Assembly (NCBI GenBank): GCA_007115705.1 | Contig: QXEO01000464.1 | Span: 3,335,716 to 3,399,715 of the forward strand | DNA: 64,000 bases | Origin: Dactylis glomerata | Lineage: Eukaryota > Streptophyta > Magnoliopsida > Poales > Poaceae | Direction of reading: 5' to 3' | Shown here: positions 46,621-57,344 of the stretch, piece by piece | Layout of the letters: each line of letters opens with the position of its first letter | Position numbering within the stretch: the stretch's first letter is position 1 | Notes under the pieces: generated by a model | The model's database searches: none | What the model saw: the letters and a program-made list of their open reading frames with translations, nothing else | Told to the model about the DNA's origin: nothing | Program-made: the position numbers and the translations under genes

Positions 46621-47874
46621 GTATGATATGCAAGCGTTCTACCCTTTTATCTAAATTCCCGTTGGTTTCGTTTACGGATTGGCAAAGGTTTAGGGTTGGT
46701 GATTTCTTATAGATTTAGTTTTGTTCAAGTTTACTTCACCCACAAAGTAATGCTTGAGAATTAGAGGGTCACACTCATACTACATCACTCTCATAACATT
46801 CCTTTTAACTTTTTAATAAAACAAGTGAGGATGTTTTTCTTTTTAAGTGGAAAAAAGAAGAAGTTTTGAAGAACATTTCTTTTGAAGTTTAGGTAGTATT
46901 AACTAATCTATTAAGTAGTCAGTGTTTTCTATTTTTGAATTATTCTCTTTAGCGAAAATAATTTCTAGGTTTGAGGATTGGTTTAAGAACCTACTTATGC
47001 ACTCATTACTACTCATGTTATTTAGAGATGTCTAACAATTATTACTTGATCATTATTAATAAAGAGTAATAGTTTATAATCATTTCTATGTCTATCATTT
47101 ATATTTACTCATTCTCTATTAATCATCAAAGGTTTATGATTACCATGTCTTTTATTTAAAGACATGTTAAATTCACTCACGTGATTTTATTATTAGTTAA
47201 CCACAATCAAGGTTTTGGTAACACATGATTGATGTCTAGGAAGAAATTGAATTTCAAATTCAAGTTTATTTATTTTTCTAAATTTCTTTGTACTTAAACT
47301 GTTTGGAAGAATTACTTTAGAATTTATGATTAACATTATTTTTCTTCTTCAAGGATAATTTTTTCTTTTACTTCATTCTTGAAGTTTGAGTTTCACTTTG
47401 GTTGTGATTTATGATTTTTGGAATTAGCATTTCTTTTAAATTATCAATTTAAGAAATGCTACGATTAGAATTTTATTTACTTTTGTTTTTCGAATTTATT
47501 TGAATATGATTTTGGTCTAAACAGAGAGATATTATTTTTCTAATCATTTTGATATCTTATTGGTATTTTCCTAATTTAGGATGAATTACTTACGAATTTC
47601 CTAATTTGCTTTATTTTATGGAATTTTTGCTAAATAGGAAATGCCATTTGTTACCGCGACTACAGCTGGCCACAGTCAAGTGGGTCTAGGTTCTAGGTCA
47701 AAGGCCATGTTTCGAAAATGGTGAACTGGTCTTTTTAAACCGAAGCAGTATTCAGCTTCAGCCACTGACTAGTGGGGTCAGATTCTAGTCAGTAGCCACG
47801 CGGGCAAGGACTAAGTCAAAATGGTTGGGGGGGGTCCACTACCACGTCACCTCGCTAGAGACGATTTTGATAGC
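46621..47874. other. AT-rich intergenic or unclassified repeat sequence
   Basis: Apart from the target duplication at its left edge, this shows no ORF, splice structure or terminal repeats that I recognise. From about 47640 it becomes more GC-balanced and may be part of an older element. Confidence 0.4.
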
Positions 47875-49363
47875 TGATGTCCCACAAGTATAGTGGATCG
47901 TGTGTAGCCCTTTCGATAAGTAAGAGTGTCGAACCCAACGTGGAGCTAAAGGTAGGATAAACGTTCTCTCAAGTTCTATCAACCGCTGATACAACTCTAC
48001 GCACACTAAACGTTTGCATCATCTAGTAAATAAAACTAGAGCAACAATACGGACATGAGAGATAGTTTTGCAAGATAATAAATATAAGAAAGTAATTGTT
48101 AGTGCTGAAGCAATAAAATATACTAAGTAACCATAAACTAACAGTACCATGCGTGTGAAAAAAATGGTGGTAATAGTGGTGGCTTTGTCCAAGTTCAATT
48201 AGCGAATAAATTAGGTTTATTGTCTTCGATGCAGTTTTCTATGTGGGAGAGGCTAAATATACATGCACTTCACTACTTAGAATTACAAGTACTATATGAT
48301 TGGATTGTTAGCAAGCATCCACAAATACTAACAATGCATTAAGGTTTACCCAACCATAGCCTTGTTAATGGTCCTCTTACTCCCATACGTGCAACGTTCC
48401 GGTTCGCGTCCTCAGGTTTCTGTCACTCCGGCAGAACTTCCCCCTTTCTCTTACACATACTACAAACCCTATGATGTTTAATCCATGTGCGCACAAATAT
48501 AATGGACACTAAAAGACTGTACCATATCAACATACAACTCTAATGAACCAAAGATATTCAACCAAGCAATCAAAAGACAAATAAACTACATAAACATGAC
48601 ATAGATCATAGGATTATAACTTATAGCATCGAACACCATGTTTACATAGGACGGTACAGAGGTGTGTGGGAGGATGAACCACTGTATACAAGGAGGAGTT
48701 GGCGATGGAGATGGCGGTGAAGACGATAAAGGGGGCAGCGAGAGGCGCATGGTGGCGGCGGCGCGGGGAGCTCCTTCCCTGCCGCCGACATCATGGGGGA
48801 GAGCTGCCCCTTAGCCCCCTTCCTTCATGGCTTCTTGGAAGCCCTCCCCTATGGAGATGGGATCCATGGGGGAGGCAAAAATATGGCTTTTGGTGGCTGC
48901 AATTCGTGGGTGGAGGAGTCCCCCACGAGTTAGGTTTCCTCCCTTTCTATAGCTTCTCGGATTTCCATCACCCAATCTAGGGTTGCAGTGGATCGGGTTT
49001 ATCTTGGCCGTCCGGACTTGTAATCAGTTAAATTTTATGTCTAGAATGTTCCTTGTGAAATTTACAACAACTTTGTAGTTGGGGAGTTTTCCGTTTGACG
49101 CTGTCTTCGACCCGTAACGTGACCATCTTTGAAAAAAGTTCTGGAACAGATTTCTGGAAAGTCCCGATTTGACTCCAACAAGGTTTCTTCTTGTATTCTT
49201 GGTAATTCCTACACATCAAAGTGTAAAACAATAACATTGTGCACTTTTGCAACTATTATTAGGTTAGTCCAAATAAATCATAAAATTTATATAAAAACAA
49301 GTGTCAAAAGTATAATGTTATCATAAAGCCATAAAAAATTATAGATACGTTATGGACGTATGA
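47875..49363 (-). repeat. Probable solo LTR of another Athila-like family
   Basis: On the minus strand the sequence begins [TC]ATACGTCCATAACGTATC followed by TATAATTTTTTATGG, and ends ..CACTATACTTGTGGGACATCA, the usual start and end forms of Triticeae Athila-type LTRs. No primer site or polypurine tract adjoins either end and no second copy is in the window. The flanking 5-mers (ATAGC, ACAAC) do not match well and the terminal base pair has changed, so it is either an old solo LTR or a truncated one. Confidence 0.55.
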
Positions 49364-51340
49364 ACAACGCGCCGGTGAGCGACAGCGCTGTAGATTTATG
49401 GCTCCCCGACAAACAAGGCTAGGTGTGTTTGACTCTAAATGTAACAGCGATTCTAATGATACAAGTCTCGAACCAAGTGGTCATCGGAAACCTCGCCGAC
49501 AATGTCAACTGTGGCGGAGCTACTTCGGCCATCTACTGAAACTACACTACAAGCTACTACTCGTCGACCTACCAGGAGGTGCGCAATCTTACGTAGGAGA
49601 TGCTATAGTAATCATCTTGGTCCAGGAAGGTCAGAGGTGAAGGCATGGTCAAGCTTTTCGTTCGTCGGTGTCGAAGAAGAAGTCGTCGATTCTAGTGAAA
49701 GTAAGGTTCCTAGTTTGATTCCCTTTGCTAGGGCACCCTACTAGTCTCGATAGATCTCCTTGAGTGCTCAGTTGAGCCCGAGGTTGTCCTCGCTGTCGAC
49801 TAGCCGAAATTCCCAATTGTTAGGTTTTTGACTTCGCAGGCTCGTTCTCTCTGCCCTTGGCCAGGGAGTGTTTCTCGAGAGCCTTCGAGGGGGATTGTGA
49901 GCTCTGGGGTCATATTTATAGGTTTTGAAGGCGCTATCTCCTCGCCGGCGACAACCGTGATTCATCGAGGGAGGCGATGTCTACTCTAGGGCTGGGATTT
50001 GATGCTTAGCAGCTTAGGAATCTCTCAATAGCTTAGATTCTACGAGACTAAGATGGTTCCATCGATCTTGATGTGCCAGCGCCGGAGAGGGTGACACTGA
50101 GCTGGTTGGCTCGATCGGACGAAGACGATGAACTCACATTATAACATGATTTTGCAAAAAGAAACCTGATGACTGCGTCCTTATGTGCAAATACGGAAAA
50201 GTTCCACGGGTCACGTTGGTTGGACTCGAGTTGGCCCAGGTAAGTGGGTTTCGGTCCGTGTACTATTTTTCCTACGCATGCGATGCAGATTGCTCTATAG
50301 GACTGATCCAACGGCTGTTTAAGGGTGCGTAAGTACATAGCAAATCTGCATTGATAAAATGAAAGAATCTTCAAGAGGAATGCAACAATACCACTTTTAC
50401 ATTTTGGATCAATATAAGTTGGTATATACTAGTGGTCGAAGTTGTGCATCAAAGAGCAAGCAAAATAACATGCCTTATATTTTGAATGGAGGAAGTATAT
50501 CTTTATACTAAATCAGCAACAACTCATATGAAATAGATGGAGTAGTTACAATATACTAATTTGATGTCACATATATTTCTACAATAAAAATTGACTTGAC
50601 TATAATTTTGAAAAGTATAATTAAAACAAAGGTGAGTACACTTACTTGTAAACGGAGGAAGTATAATAGTAGTTACAGGACGGCAAATGGGGAGTTGGTT
50701 TCATGGGGCCCTTTAATTTTTTTAGAAAAAACATTCTAAACAACCAAATAATCTAAAAAAATACATATATCCATATAATGTTGCATTATTAACTTGCAAA
50801 ATCTTAAATCAAAATACCTTGTAATTGGGGCTACACATAAATACAAAAATATGACGTCTAAAGTAGTGAAAAGTTCAAAATTCAAACCTGGTTTCCACTC
50901 AATACAATTTTATCATTTTTGTATCACCATGGATATATGGTTTTTTAGTTATGATTTTAGACATTTGTAAAGACAACATCGTAAAGTATAATACTGTCTA
51001 TATCTAGGATTTTTTAAAATTATCTAGATCTTAGAGATGCTATTTTTAAAAAATTTTGAAAATAATAAGCTCTAGGAGCTCGGGCACATTTGGGGTTTTT
51101 GTCGTAGACTCGTAGGAGCTGTTTACGATAAAGTGATATGATTGTTATCCTATAAAATAATTAAACAACTTTATTAAAAAAAAGAAATAATTAAACAACC
51201 CTTCAAAGAGATATGTATGATCCTTCGGAACCAAGGTGTGCAATGCTGACAGCCATGCCTCGCCATGCAACATACGTGTCGATTGCATGCCATGTCGGTT
51301 GACACATGTTCAGCTGCGTGGGCCCATAGTTTCTACTGTG
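49364..51340. other. Unclassified intergenic sequence with repeat remnants
   Basis: 49364-50110 is moderately GC-rich with short frames but no domain; it could be part of an old transposon. 50470-50663 has Stowaway-like ends (GAATGGAGGAAGTATA, AAACGGAGGAAGTATA) and is probably a degraded MITE. 50690-51080 is AT-rich with inverted-repeat character. No gene is supported. Confidence 0.4.
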
Positions 51341-51360
51341 GAGGATGTCAGCTCTGGCAG

Positions 51361-51458
51361 TATAAATGACAGGGGAGGGCAGAGTCCTCTGCCTTATCTC
51401 CAACCTCCGTTTTTTCCTTTCCTCCATAGATTCCACAAGGAGCATCACCGTGTTCATC
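51361..51458 (+). promoter_or_regulatory. TATA box and 5' UTR of the small two-exon gene
   Basis: TATAAA at 51361-51366 lies 98 nt before the ATG at 51459. A start near 51392 would give a short pyrimidine-rich leader. The spacing supports a real RNA polymerase II promoter. Confidence 0.6.
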
Positions 51459-52252
51459 ATGGCTAATGGACAGGTGAGCCGTTCGTCCTTTCGCTGCTTA
51501 TCAGTCAGTCCATCTACTGTTTTTCCTGCAACTTTGTGTGCTTAAAGTGTTCTTCTTCCTTACAAATTGCAAACCGTACAGTTTGGATACTTCTTCCGAG
51601 GATTTGATTGTTTGTTCTTCCGATGCAGCCACGACAGGTTCTCCACGTACCTAGGCGTACTTTCTTGGAGCAAGTCAGTGCGCAGTCCTCCCTCGCCATC
51701 CACGGGTACGGCTCTGCCACCAACGCGGACGGTCTGATCAAGGGCTGCGTCAAGATCGATCTGCCCCGGATGCCAGGGAGGCCGCCGGAGGGACGCCGCG
51801 CTTTCTACGGCGAGCTCAGGGGCGACCTCGAGAGCGCCCTAGATAGCGCCGCCGAGGTCGCTCTCCGCCATCTCTGCGACGAGTACGGCATCGCCGTCGA
51901 CGACTGGAACTACTCGGCTCTCGTCGAGCACAGGCAGAGGCTGGCCGTCGCGCTGGAGTCCCGCCGCAGGACGGAGGCGAAGATCGAAGCTGCGCGGAAG
52001 GAGGCGGCCAGGTATAAGCAGGCTCATGACGAGCTGGTCCAGCAAATCAAAGATATCTGCCTCCGGTTTTCTGGCTTGCTGCCTGTGCGTGCCGGCGGTG
52101 GTCCGAGCGGCATCGAGTATGCCGGTCCGCCTTCGCCGCCGGCAGGCGGGTTTGACAGGCTGGCCCTCGAGCTTGTCCAGATTATTCAGTCAGCATACGG
52201 CGAGCTGCCTGCCGCTCTGGGTGTTGTCTCCAGTTTGGTGTCCTCACTTTAA
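51459..52252 (+). CDS. Uncharacterised 212-residue grass protein, two exons
   Basis: Exon 1, 51459-51473, encodes only MANGQ. The intron has GTGAGC and GATGCAG ends, and exon 2 is 51629-52252, in phase, ending TAA. TATA box, intron and AATAAA at 52295-52300 all support an expressed gene, and GC content rises sharply over exon 2. Residues about 25-100 hold an alpha/beta-looking segment (FYGELRGDLESALDSAAEVA, then YGIAVDDWNY) that recalls the helix-rich end of double-stranded RNA-binding-like folds in plant proteins, but I cannot assign it. Residues about 100-150 are a charged helix, probably coiled coil, and the C-terminus is helical after a Pro/Gly linker. I do not recognise the family and propose no function. 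Confidence 0.75.
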
Positions 52253-52289
52253 TAGTTTAATTAGCAGATCCGTAGCTCAGATCGGGTAG

Positions 52290-52310
52290 TAATGAATAAA
52301 ACCATGCTCT
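52290..52310 (+). terminator. Poly(A) signal of the small two-exon gene
   Basis: AATAAA at 52295-52300, 43 nt after the stop codon. Confidence 0.6.
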
Positions 52311-52345
52311 TCCTTTTAGCTAAAAGCACCTGTTGTAAAATAGGT

Positions 52346-52387
52346 TAGTTGTCCTTTTTTTTTCTTTCAATAAAGGGTAGTTGTCCT
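52346..52387 (-). mobile_element. Tiny truncated non-LTR insertion
   Basis: TAGTTGTCCT occurs at 52346-52355 and 52378-52387. Between the copies the minus strand reads CCCTTTATTGAAAG followed by an A run that abuts the repeat. A target duplication plus A-terminated tail suggests a 5'-truncated LINE or SINE copy of about 22 bp, just downstream of the small gene. Confidence 0.45.
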
Positions 52388-52589
52388 CTTGTTGTAATAG
52401 GGTACATGTCCTCGAAAACTCAATGTGTAGGACGAGCTACTCATAGCTCGTTATCCTACCCATTGGCTTGTGGTAGCGATCTGTGCAAGCTGCGTACTAT
52501 CCTGACGTATTCACCGTTTACAATTCGTATCCACCATGGTATTGATGGTGGCACATATGCTGGTACAGAAGCATGGGCGCATGAGTAAC

Positions 52590-53034
52590 CGTTCAGTTAT
52601 GGTAAGAGGGTAGCTCGATATTAAATCGGCGGCAGGCTTTTGCATGCAGTTTTGCACAAGTGACGCACCATGTCATCCTTGCTGACCATGCATGCACACC
52701 GTTCACCGCTCCATTTTTGTCTGATTTATTTTTTTGGTTTTACATGAGATAGCGCATGCAAATCTTTTTTTAATTTATATGATTTACAATCCGCCCACAC
52801 ATTCTTTTTCATTTAACCTGCACACTAAAAATATTTTAGACTCCACGGCGAGACAACATGACAATATTGTTCTAGCCATTGCGATTTTTTTATCATCGTA
52901 CCAACCAACCCTAATTTACACTTAGCATAGTCACAGATTGAAGGCTCGAGTACTTTTATTCCCCATTATATCAGAAAAAATAATCAACATTACAAACTAT
53001 ACCATTTTTTACATGAGAGTATATTTTTGTTGAC
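52590..53034. other. AT-rich intergenic sequence
   Basis: No gene, repeat boundary or regulatory site is supported here. Confidence 0.4.
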
Positions 53035-53410
53035 TAAGCTACATGTAGCTTATTTTTTAAAAAACAACAATTTTAAAATTACAGAAAAATCTAAAATGAA
53101 ATCAAGATGTTGATAATGATGTGTTCTACGAGTGTGCACAATTTTAACTCGAGATACCTTATAGTCGGGCTGCAAAAAATGAAAAAATCTGATAGGTTTT
53201 GATGTTTCAAAATTGTGTACTGTTCACTATAATAGATGTCAGAGAGTCAGAGTTTGTCATTTTTTGCACAGCTCCGGACATAAGGTATTTGATTTGAAAA
53301 TTTGCAAGTTTGTAGAAAACAACATTGTTTACATGTGAATTAATTTCAGATTTTTTGAGACTTTAACTGCCATTTTTTGAATTTTTAAAAATGAGCTACA
53401 CGAAGCTTGA
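53035..53410. mobile_element. Long imperfect inverted repeat (MITE-like)
   Basis: The left arm starts AAGCTACATGTAGCTTATTT and runs through AAAATTACAGAAAAATCT; the right arm ends AAAAATGAGCTACACGAAGC and, reverse-complemented, follows the same order (AGCTTCGTGTAGCTCATTTTT..). The interior is AT-rich. The left end itself holds an 18-bp perfect palindrome at 53035-53052. Superfamily and target duplication were not resolved. Confidence 0.5.
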
Positions 53411-53763
53411 TTTTTTTTTCAAAAATGACTTGTTTTTTTACCTGGATGGAGGAACAATGTATTGCTTTTATCTGGTACAAGTGGAAAGATATCTTCTTAT
53501 CCTAAAGGGGTAAGTGTTAACAGAAGGCTAACGGTGTCAGACGTGCTTAGCAATCCTTGTAGAAAATTCTCTTTATTTCTTATAAACTGAATACAGTAGA
53601 ACGTGAAGGATTAAGCCACAAGGACAGTACTGCAGCTTGTTCATAAATACAACGTATTATCACATACGAGAGACGGGTTTTTTCTACCATTGCCACCAAC
53701 ATCACAACTCGCAAGTTACCAACACGAGACAAGATTATTCAGCATATATTAGTACACAGTGTC

Positions 53764-53935
53764 TCACTGGGAGCTGGACCGCGACTCGGCAGCGTCACCA
53801 GGACCGATGCAGAACATGTGCCATGGTTCCAAATATTTGGTGCAAGCCCATCGGTCATCACCAACAATCTCTGACAGCACGTGTACAAGTTTGCCGTATA
53901 CAATTCTCTATACGGAGGCCCAGCTTAGAAATGAC
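53764..53935 (-). pseudogene. Possible degraded terminal exon
   Basis: On the minus strand an open stretch reads VYGKLVHVLSEIVGDD and on through KYLEPWHMFCIGPGD to a TGA at 53766-53764. Its amino acid composition looks coding, but it is cut upstream by an in-frame TAG at about 53922 (or a poor acceptor TATAG). I do not recognise it. It may be a remnant of a lost gene or the last exon of one whose upstream exons have decayed. Confidence 0.3.
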
Positions 53936-54008
53936 ATCGTATTGATCTGTAAAGCCAGAATAAACAACTGCATGTTACATCTGAACGCACGGGCCAACGA
54001 GCGCGATA

Positions 54009-54028
54009 GCGAGCTACATGTAGCTCGC
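54009..54028. repeat. 20-bp perfect palindrome
   Basis: GCGAGCTACATGTAGCTCGC is its own reverse complement. It shares the core AGCTACATGTAGCT with the palindrome at 53035-53052, so the two are probably related repeat ends. Confidence 0.7.
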
Positions 54029-54099
54029 GCTACAAACGTCCGCTCTCGCTACATGTCCTCTGCTTGTGAACTATATATGTACGTGCTGTAGCTTCTTTG

Positions 54100-54864
54100 A
54101 AATGCTATAGAATGTGTGTGTGCTTAGTATCTCCAATGTGGTGTTCTTTCAACTAGCATGGTGCTCCACTCAAAATGCGAGAACAACACTTTGAATTTGG
54201 TAATTGATTCCATATTATCTATGATGTGTGTATTTAATTTTTCAAAATTAGGTAAAAATATAACGAATTAGAAATTGGCATGTTAACGCTGAAAACATGT
54301 GAAAGTATGTTTCCTTTTTATTAATCACACCTAGAAATCGACTCTACATATTTAATGGTGTAAGCGGATGTGTTGCATATATGCTCCAAAGAGACACACA
54401 CATTGACTTATTTTCGTGGCATTCCTTTGTTGAAGAAGAAATATGGGTTCCTGAACAACTATCACATCCATTAGAAATCATTTGCACAATGAATGAACAA
54501 TCAATATCTCATATCAAGAATCTTATCAATAACTGTCTTTCATTGTTGGTATAGTACTCCAATAGTACCCTGCAAGAAGACAACATTTTTCCAACCTTCC
54601 CGTGCCACCAATTCATATTGAATTTGATGTTTTTAATGCTCCCACATGAACAATAAATTGGTAAAATAGTTTTTATTTATTTTAAATAAACGTGTTTTTT
54701 TTACATTGTGGATGGTTATGTCGTCTCACTAAGGTCTTGGAACCTAGAAATGATAGTGTACTGCAACCAATATGTCATCATACGTGTTGATAATATCGTT
54801 TGTATCGGTTGTAACTGAAAAGATATCTAAGATAAATGCTTCTAATATATCTAATCTAGAGCTC
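54100..54864. other. AT-rich intergenic sequence
   Basis: No coding or repeat structure is supported between the palindrome region and the TIR element. Confidence 0.4.
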
Positions 54865-55509
54865 TTTTACGGTGATTGGTATGGAACCGTGGTACCGTCT
54901 GGTACCGTTAAGTCTGATTTTTTATGACCGTTGATTAAAAAGACTGATAACTTTCATAAAGGAGTATGATGCTTTAACGATGATGAAAACGTACATCCAA
55001 GCGGTCAGGCCAACCAGGTTCCGTAAAAAAAAATTTGTCTTCCAGAGGCAAAAAAAAGAAACAGAGGAAATCATCTTCCTCTTCCTGCCCGACGAGAGAC
55101 GCTTTCGACGGAGCGCGGCCTCCGCGTTTCCCTCCCCTTCGAAGGCTGGGCTCTGGAAGACGGCTCTGCCACTGCAGTCTCCTCATCTGTGGGACCCCGT
55201 TCGCCGCCTAACCATGTACGACCGAGTCCGCTCGAACGCTGCCGCTCTCTTCATGCCAAGGATGCACGACAAGAGCTTCACAAACTCCATTGCATCAAAA
55301 TTCAGAGTAGGCCGAGGTGCCTCGTTATAACTGGAATCGCTAGCTTTGGGACATCAGCTTCTATGCTATAGCATCTAAGAAAAACTTAAGGAGCAACATA
55401 GTAAGCAATTGCCGCCGCTGGTCCGAGCTGCTCGGCGCGCGTCGCTCCTCCTCGTAGACTCGTAGTCCTACATTGCTAGCTGTTGCAGCTGGACTCTCCT
55501 CTTCGGAAC

Positions 55510-56146
55510 CAGCGCAGCCCACCACGTGCGCGCGGCCAGCGACAGTGTGTTCATCAGACAGGCGGACTACCAGGCCTGCAAGCTATCAAGCGCAACCTGG
55601 CCGACCCCGACCCCTACGGCTTCATCTGCTCCTGACCGACACCGGCATCGGCGCATGTTCCGGTCACTGGGACGGCATCAAGTGCATCAACGGCAGCATC
55701 ATCGCCATCACGCTCCCCTAGCGCGGCCTCGGCCGCCGCCTCTCCTACCACGTCGGCCTCCGCCGCCTCAGCATCCACGACATCGTCGGGGTCGGGGCCA
55801 TCCCGGCCACGCTCGGCTTCCTCCCGGAGCTCCGTGGCCTCTACGTATTCAACAACCGCTTCTCCGGTGATGTCCCGCCTGAGATCGGACGCTGCCTCGC
55901 CCTGCAGTCATGTGATGCCAGAAACAACCGGCTCGCTGGCGTCGTCCCGGCCTCGCTCGCCAACTCTACCAAGCTCATCCACATCAACCTCAGCCACAAG
56001 TCTGTGTCCGACGAGATAGTGGCCGAGGCTAAGGCCTCGCCGTCATTCCTCTTCCTCGACCTCTCCTACAACCGGCTCTCAGGCCGCATCCCCGACACGT
56101 TCGCCGGCAGCTCCAGGGCGCCCTCTGCCTCCTCCTTCCTCGCCTA
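55510..56146 (+). pseudogene. LRR receptor-like kinase fragment (IMK2/IMK3-like extracellular region)
   Basis: Reading across several frames, the sequence gives an LRRNT-like start (QADYQ, then LQAIKRNLADP), the Cys pair segment GACSGHWDGIKC, and then about five leucine-rich repeats (LRRLSIHD.., GAIPATLGFLPELRGLYVFN, NRFSGDVPPEIGRCLALQ, NRLAGVVPASLANSTKLIHI, LSYNRLSGRIPDTFAG). In-frame stops and frame changes interrupt it (for example TGA near 55635 and TAG near 55719). There is no transmembrane or kinase part. From memory the order fits the ectodomain of inflorescence-meristem receptor-like kinases. It is a non-functional piece inside the TIR element. Confidence 0.7.
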
Positions 56147-56430
56147 ATGCCGGCGGGCGGCTCCGCCATTCCACCCGAAGCCTTCTCCTTCCTTGCTACC
56201 GATACCCCCAATCCCGATGCACATCCCCTCCTCCTTCCTTTCCTAACACCGGCGAGAGACTTCGCCGTGCCACTCCGACAGCCTCCTACTTGCTCGCCGC
56301 CGATGCCTCCAATCCCGACGCCCCTTCTCCTTCCTCGCCTAGTGCCGGAGGCCAACCCATGTTCCCCGATGTCCCTACCCCTCCCTCGCTTAACACTGGC
56401 GGCCGGCTTCGTGGTGCCGCCCCGACAGAC
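56131..56430. repeat. Degenerate tandem repeats of about 97 bp
   Basis: Units begin near 56131, 56229, 56326 and (shortened) 56384, each opening with a CTCCTTCCT-CGCCTAAYGCCGG type block and containing a CCGAT..CC.CCAATCCCGA block. The period is about 97-98 bp. They start in the last part of the captured LRR fragment (CCTCCTTCCTCGCCTAATG), so the array probably grew from its edge. Confidence 0.6.
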
Positions 56431-57032
56431 ACGCGAGGGATCGTCGGGGAGAGAGCAGGGTATCGCCGGGACAGAGACAGTCAGTCAGAGAATTGAGTGG
56501 GGGAGAGAGAGACCGAAAGTGAGAGAGAGAGGATGAGTAAACAGGATGGTCTTTGGTAACTTTAAGATGCGTGCATGCTTATCCAGTAATTTGACCGTTC
56601 AAAAGATCGCTTGCTTTTTACATTTTTCGTTAAATAAATTAAAGGTATCAGTCCCACGTCATTTTGGTACCGGGCCCATATTACAACGGTACCATGGTAC
56701 CATCTGGTACCATCTGTCTGGTACCGTCTATTTTATCACCGTTAGATCGGGGTGAATTGACGGTTTCTAAAAATGCCAATCACTGTAAACCTTGTAATCT
56801 AAATATACCACAACATGGAAGAATTTGACTTCACATCCCAAGTTCTGAATAGTCCTAGGTTAGATCCCAAGTTCTGATGGTAACACAATTGGTCTATATC
56901 TTTTTCTGCTTAACAATACATTACTAATATTCACAAAATATAATATATATTAATGGACTAATTGTTGGTCAAAGCTTTGGTCAATAGAGATGAAATACGT
57001 CTTATATTTCAGATGGAGGTTAAACTGAATTA

Positions 57033-57303
57033 GGCCTCCTTTGATTTGTAGGAATTACTCAGGAATTTCATAGAATTAGGATCCTATGAATTTTTTCCTT
57101 TCCGATGCGTTTGATTCGTAGGAATTTTTCCCGTAGGAATGAATCCTGTAGGAATTTGCTAGCCTAGGATCATAGGGAAAAAAAGCATTAGCTCCAAGCT
57201 CATGGAAAAATTCCTATGCACATTCCTGTGTCCATAGGATTCAATAAGACATGCTATTCCACCTATTCTTTTAGGAATCCTACCCTACAAATCAAAGGAG
57301 GCC
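57033..57303. mobile_element. Tourist/Harbinger-type MITE
   Basis: Terminal inverted repeats GGCCTCCTTTGATTTGTAGG and CCTACAAATCAAAGGAGGCC (last bases differ slightly inside) are flanked by the 3-bp duplication TTA (57030-57032, 57304-57306). The 271-bp interior is rich in TAGGAATTT-like blocks. TTA target sites are typical of PIF/Harbinger MITEs. Confidence 0.85.
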
Positions 57304-57344
57304 TTAGATGGTTTCATCGCTGCAGTTCCGGAACCAGTAACCAC

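Larger units (their letters stand above)
54865..56790. mobile_element. TIR-bounded element carrying captured gene sequence (Pack-type)
   Basis: The left end TTTTACGGTGATTGGTATGG and the reverse complement of the right end (GGTTTACAGTGATTGGCATT) are alike. Both subterminal zones are crowded with GGTACC sites (two on the left near 54891 and 54901, about five on the right between 56666 and 56725). The interior jumps from AT-rich to GC-rich and holds a broken LRR receptor-kinase fragment and GC-rich tandem repeats, but no transposase. This is the pattern of a Pack-MULE-like or other Pack-type element. No convincing target duplication was found, so ends and superfamily remain open. Confidence 0.5.

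Noticed and set aside
47875..49363. Complete additional retrotransposon at 46.6-49.4 kb
   Set aside because: Only one LTR-like unit is seen, with no primer site, polypurine tract or coding region next to it; called a probable solo LTR.
53759..54091. Plus-strand ORF of 110 residues
   Set aside because: No domain or gene signals; it overlaps a palindrome and the opposite-strand stretch that looks more like coding sequence.
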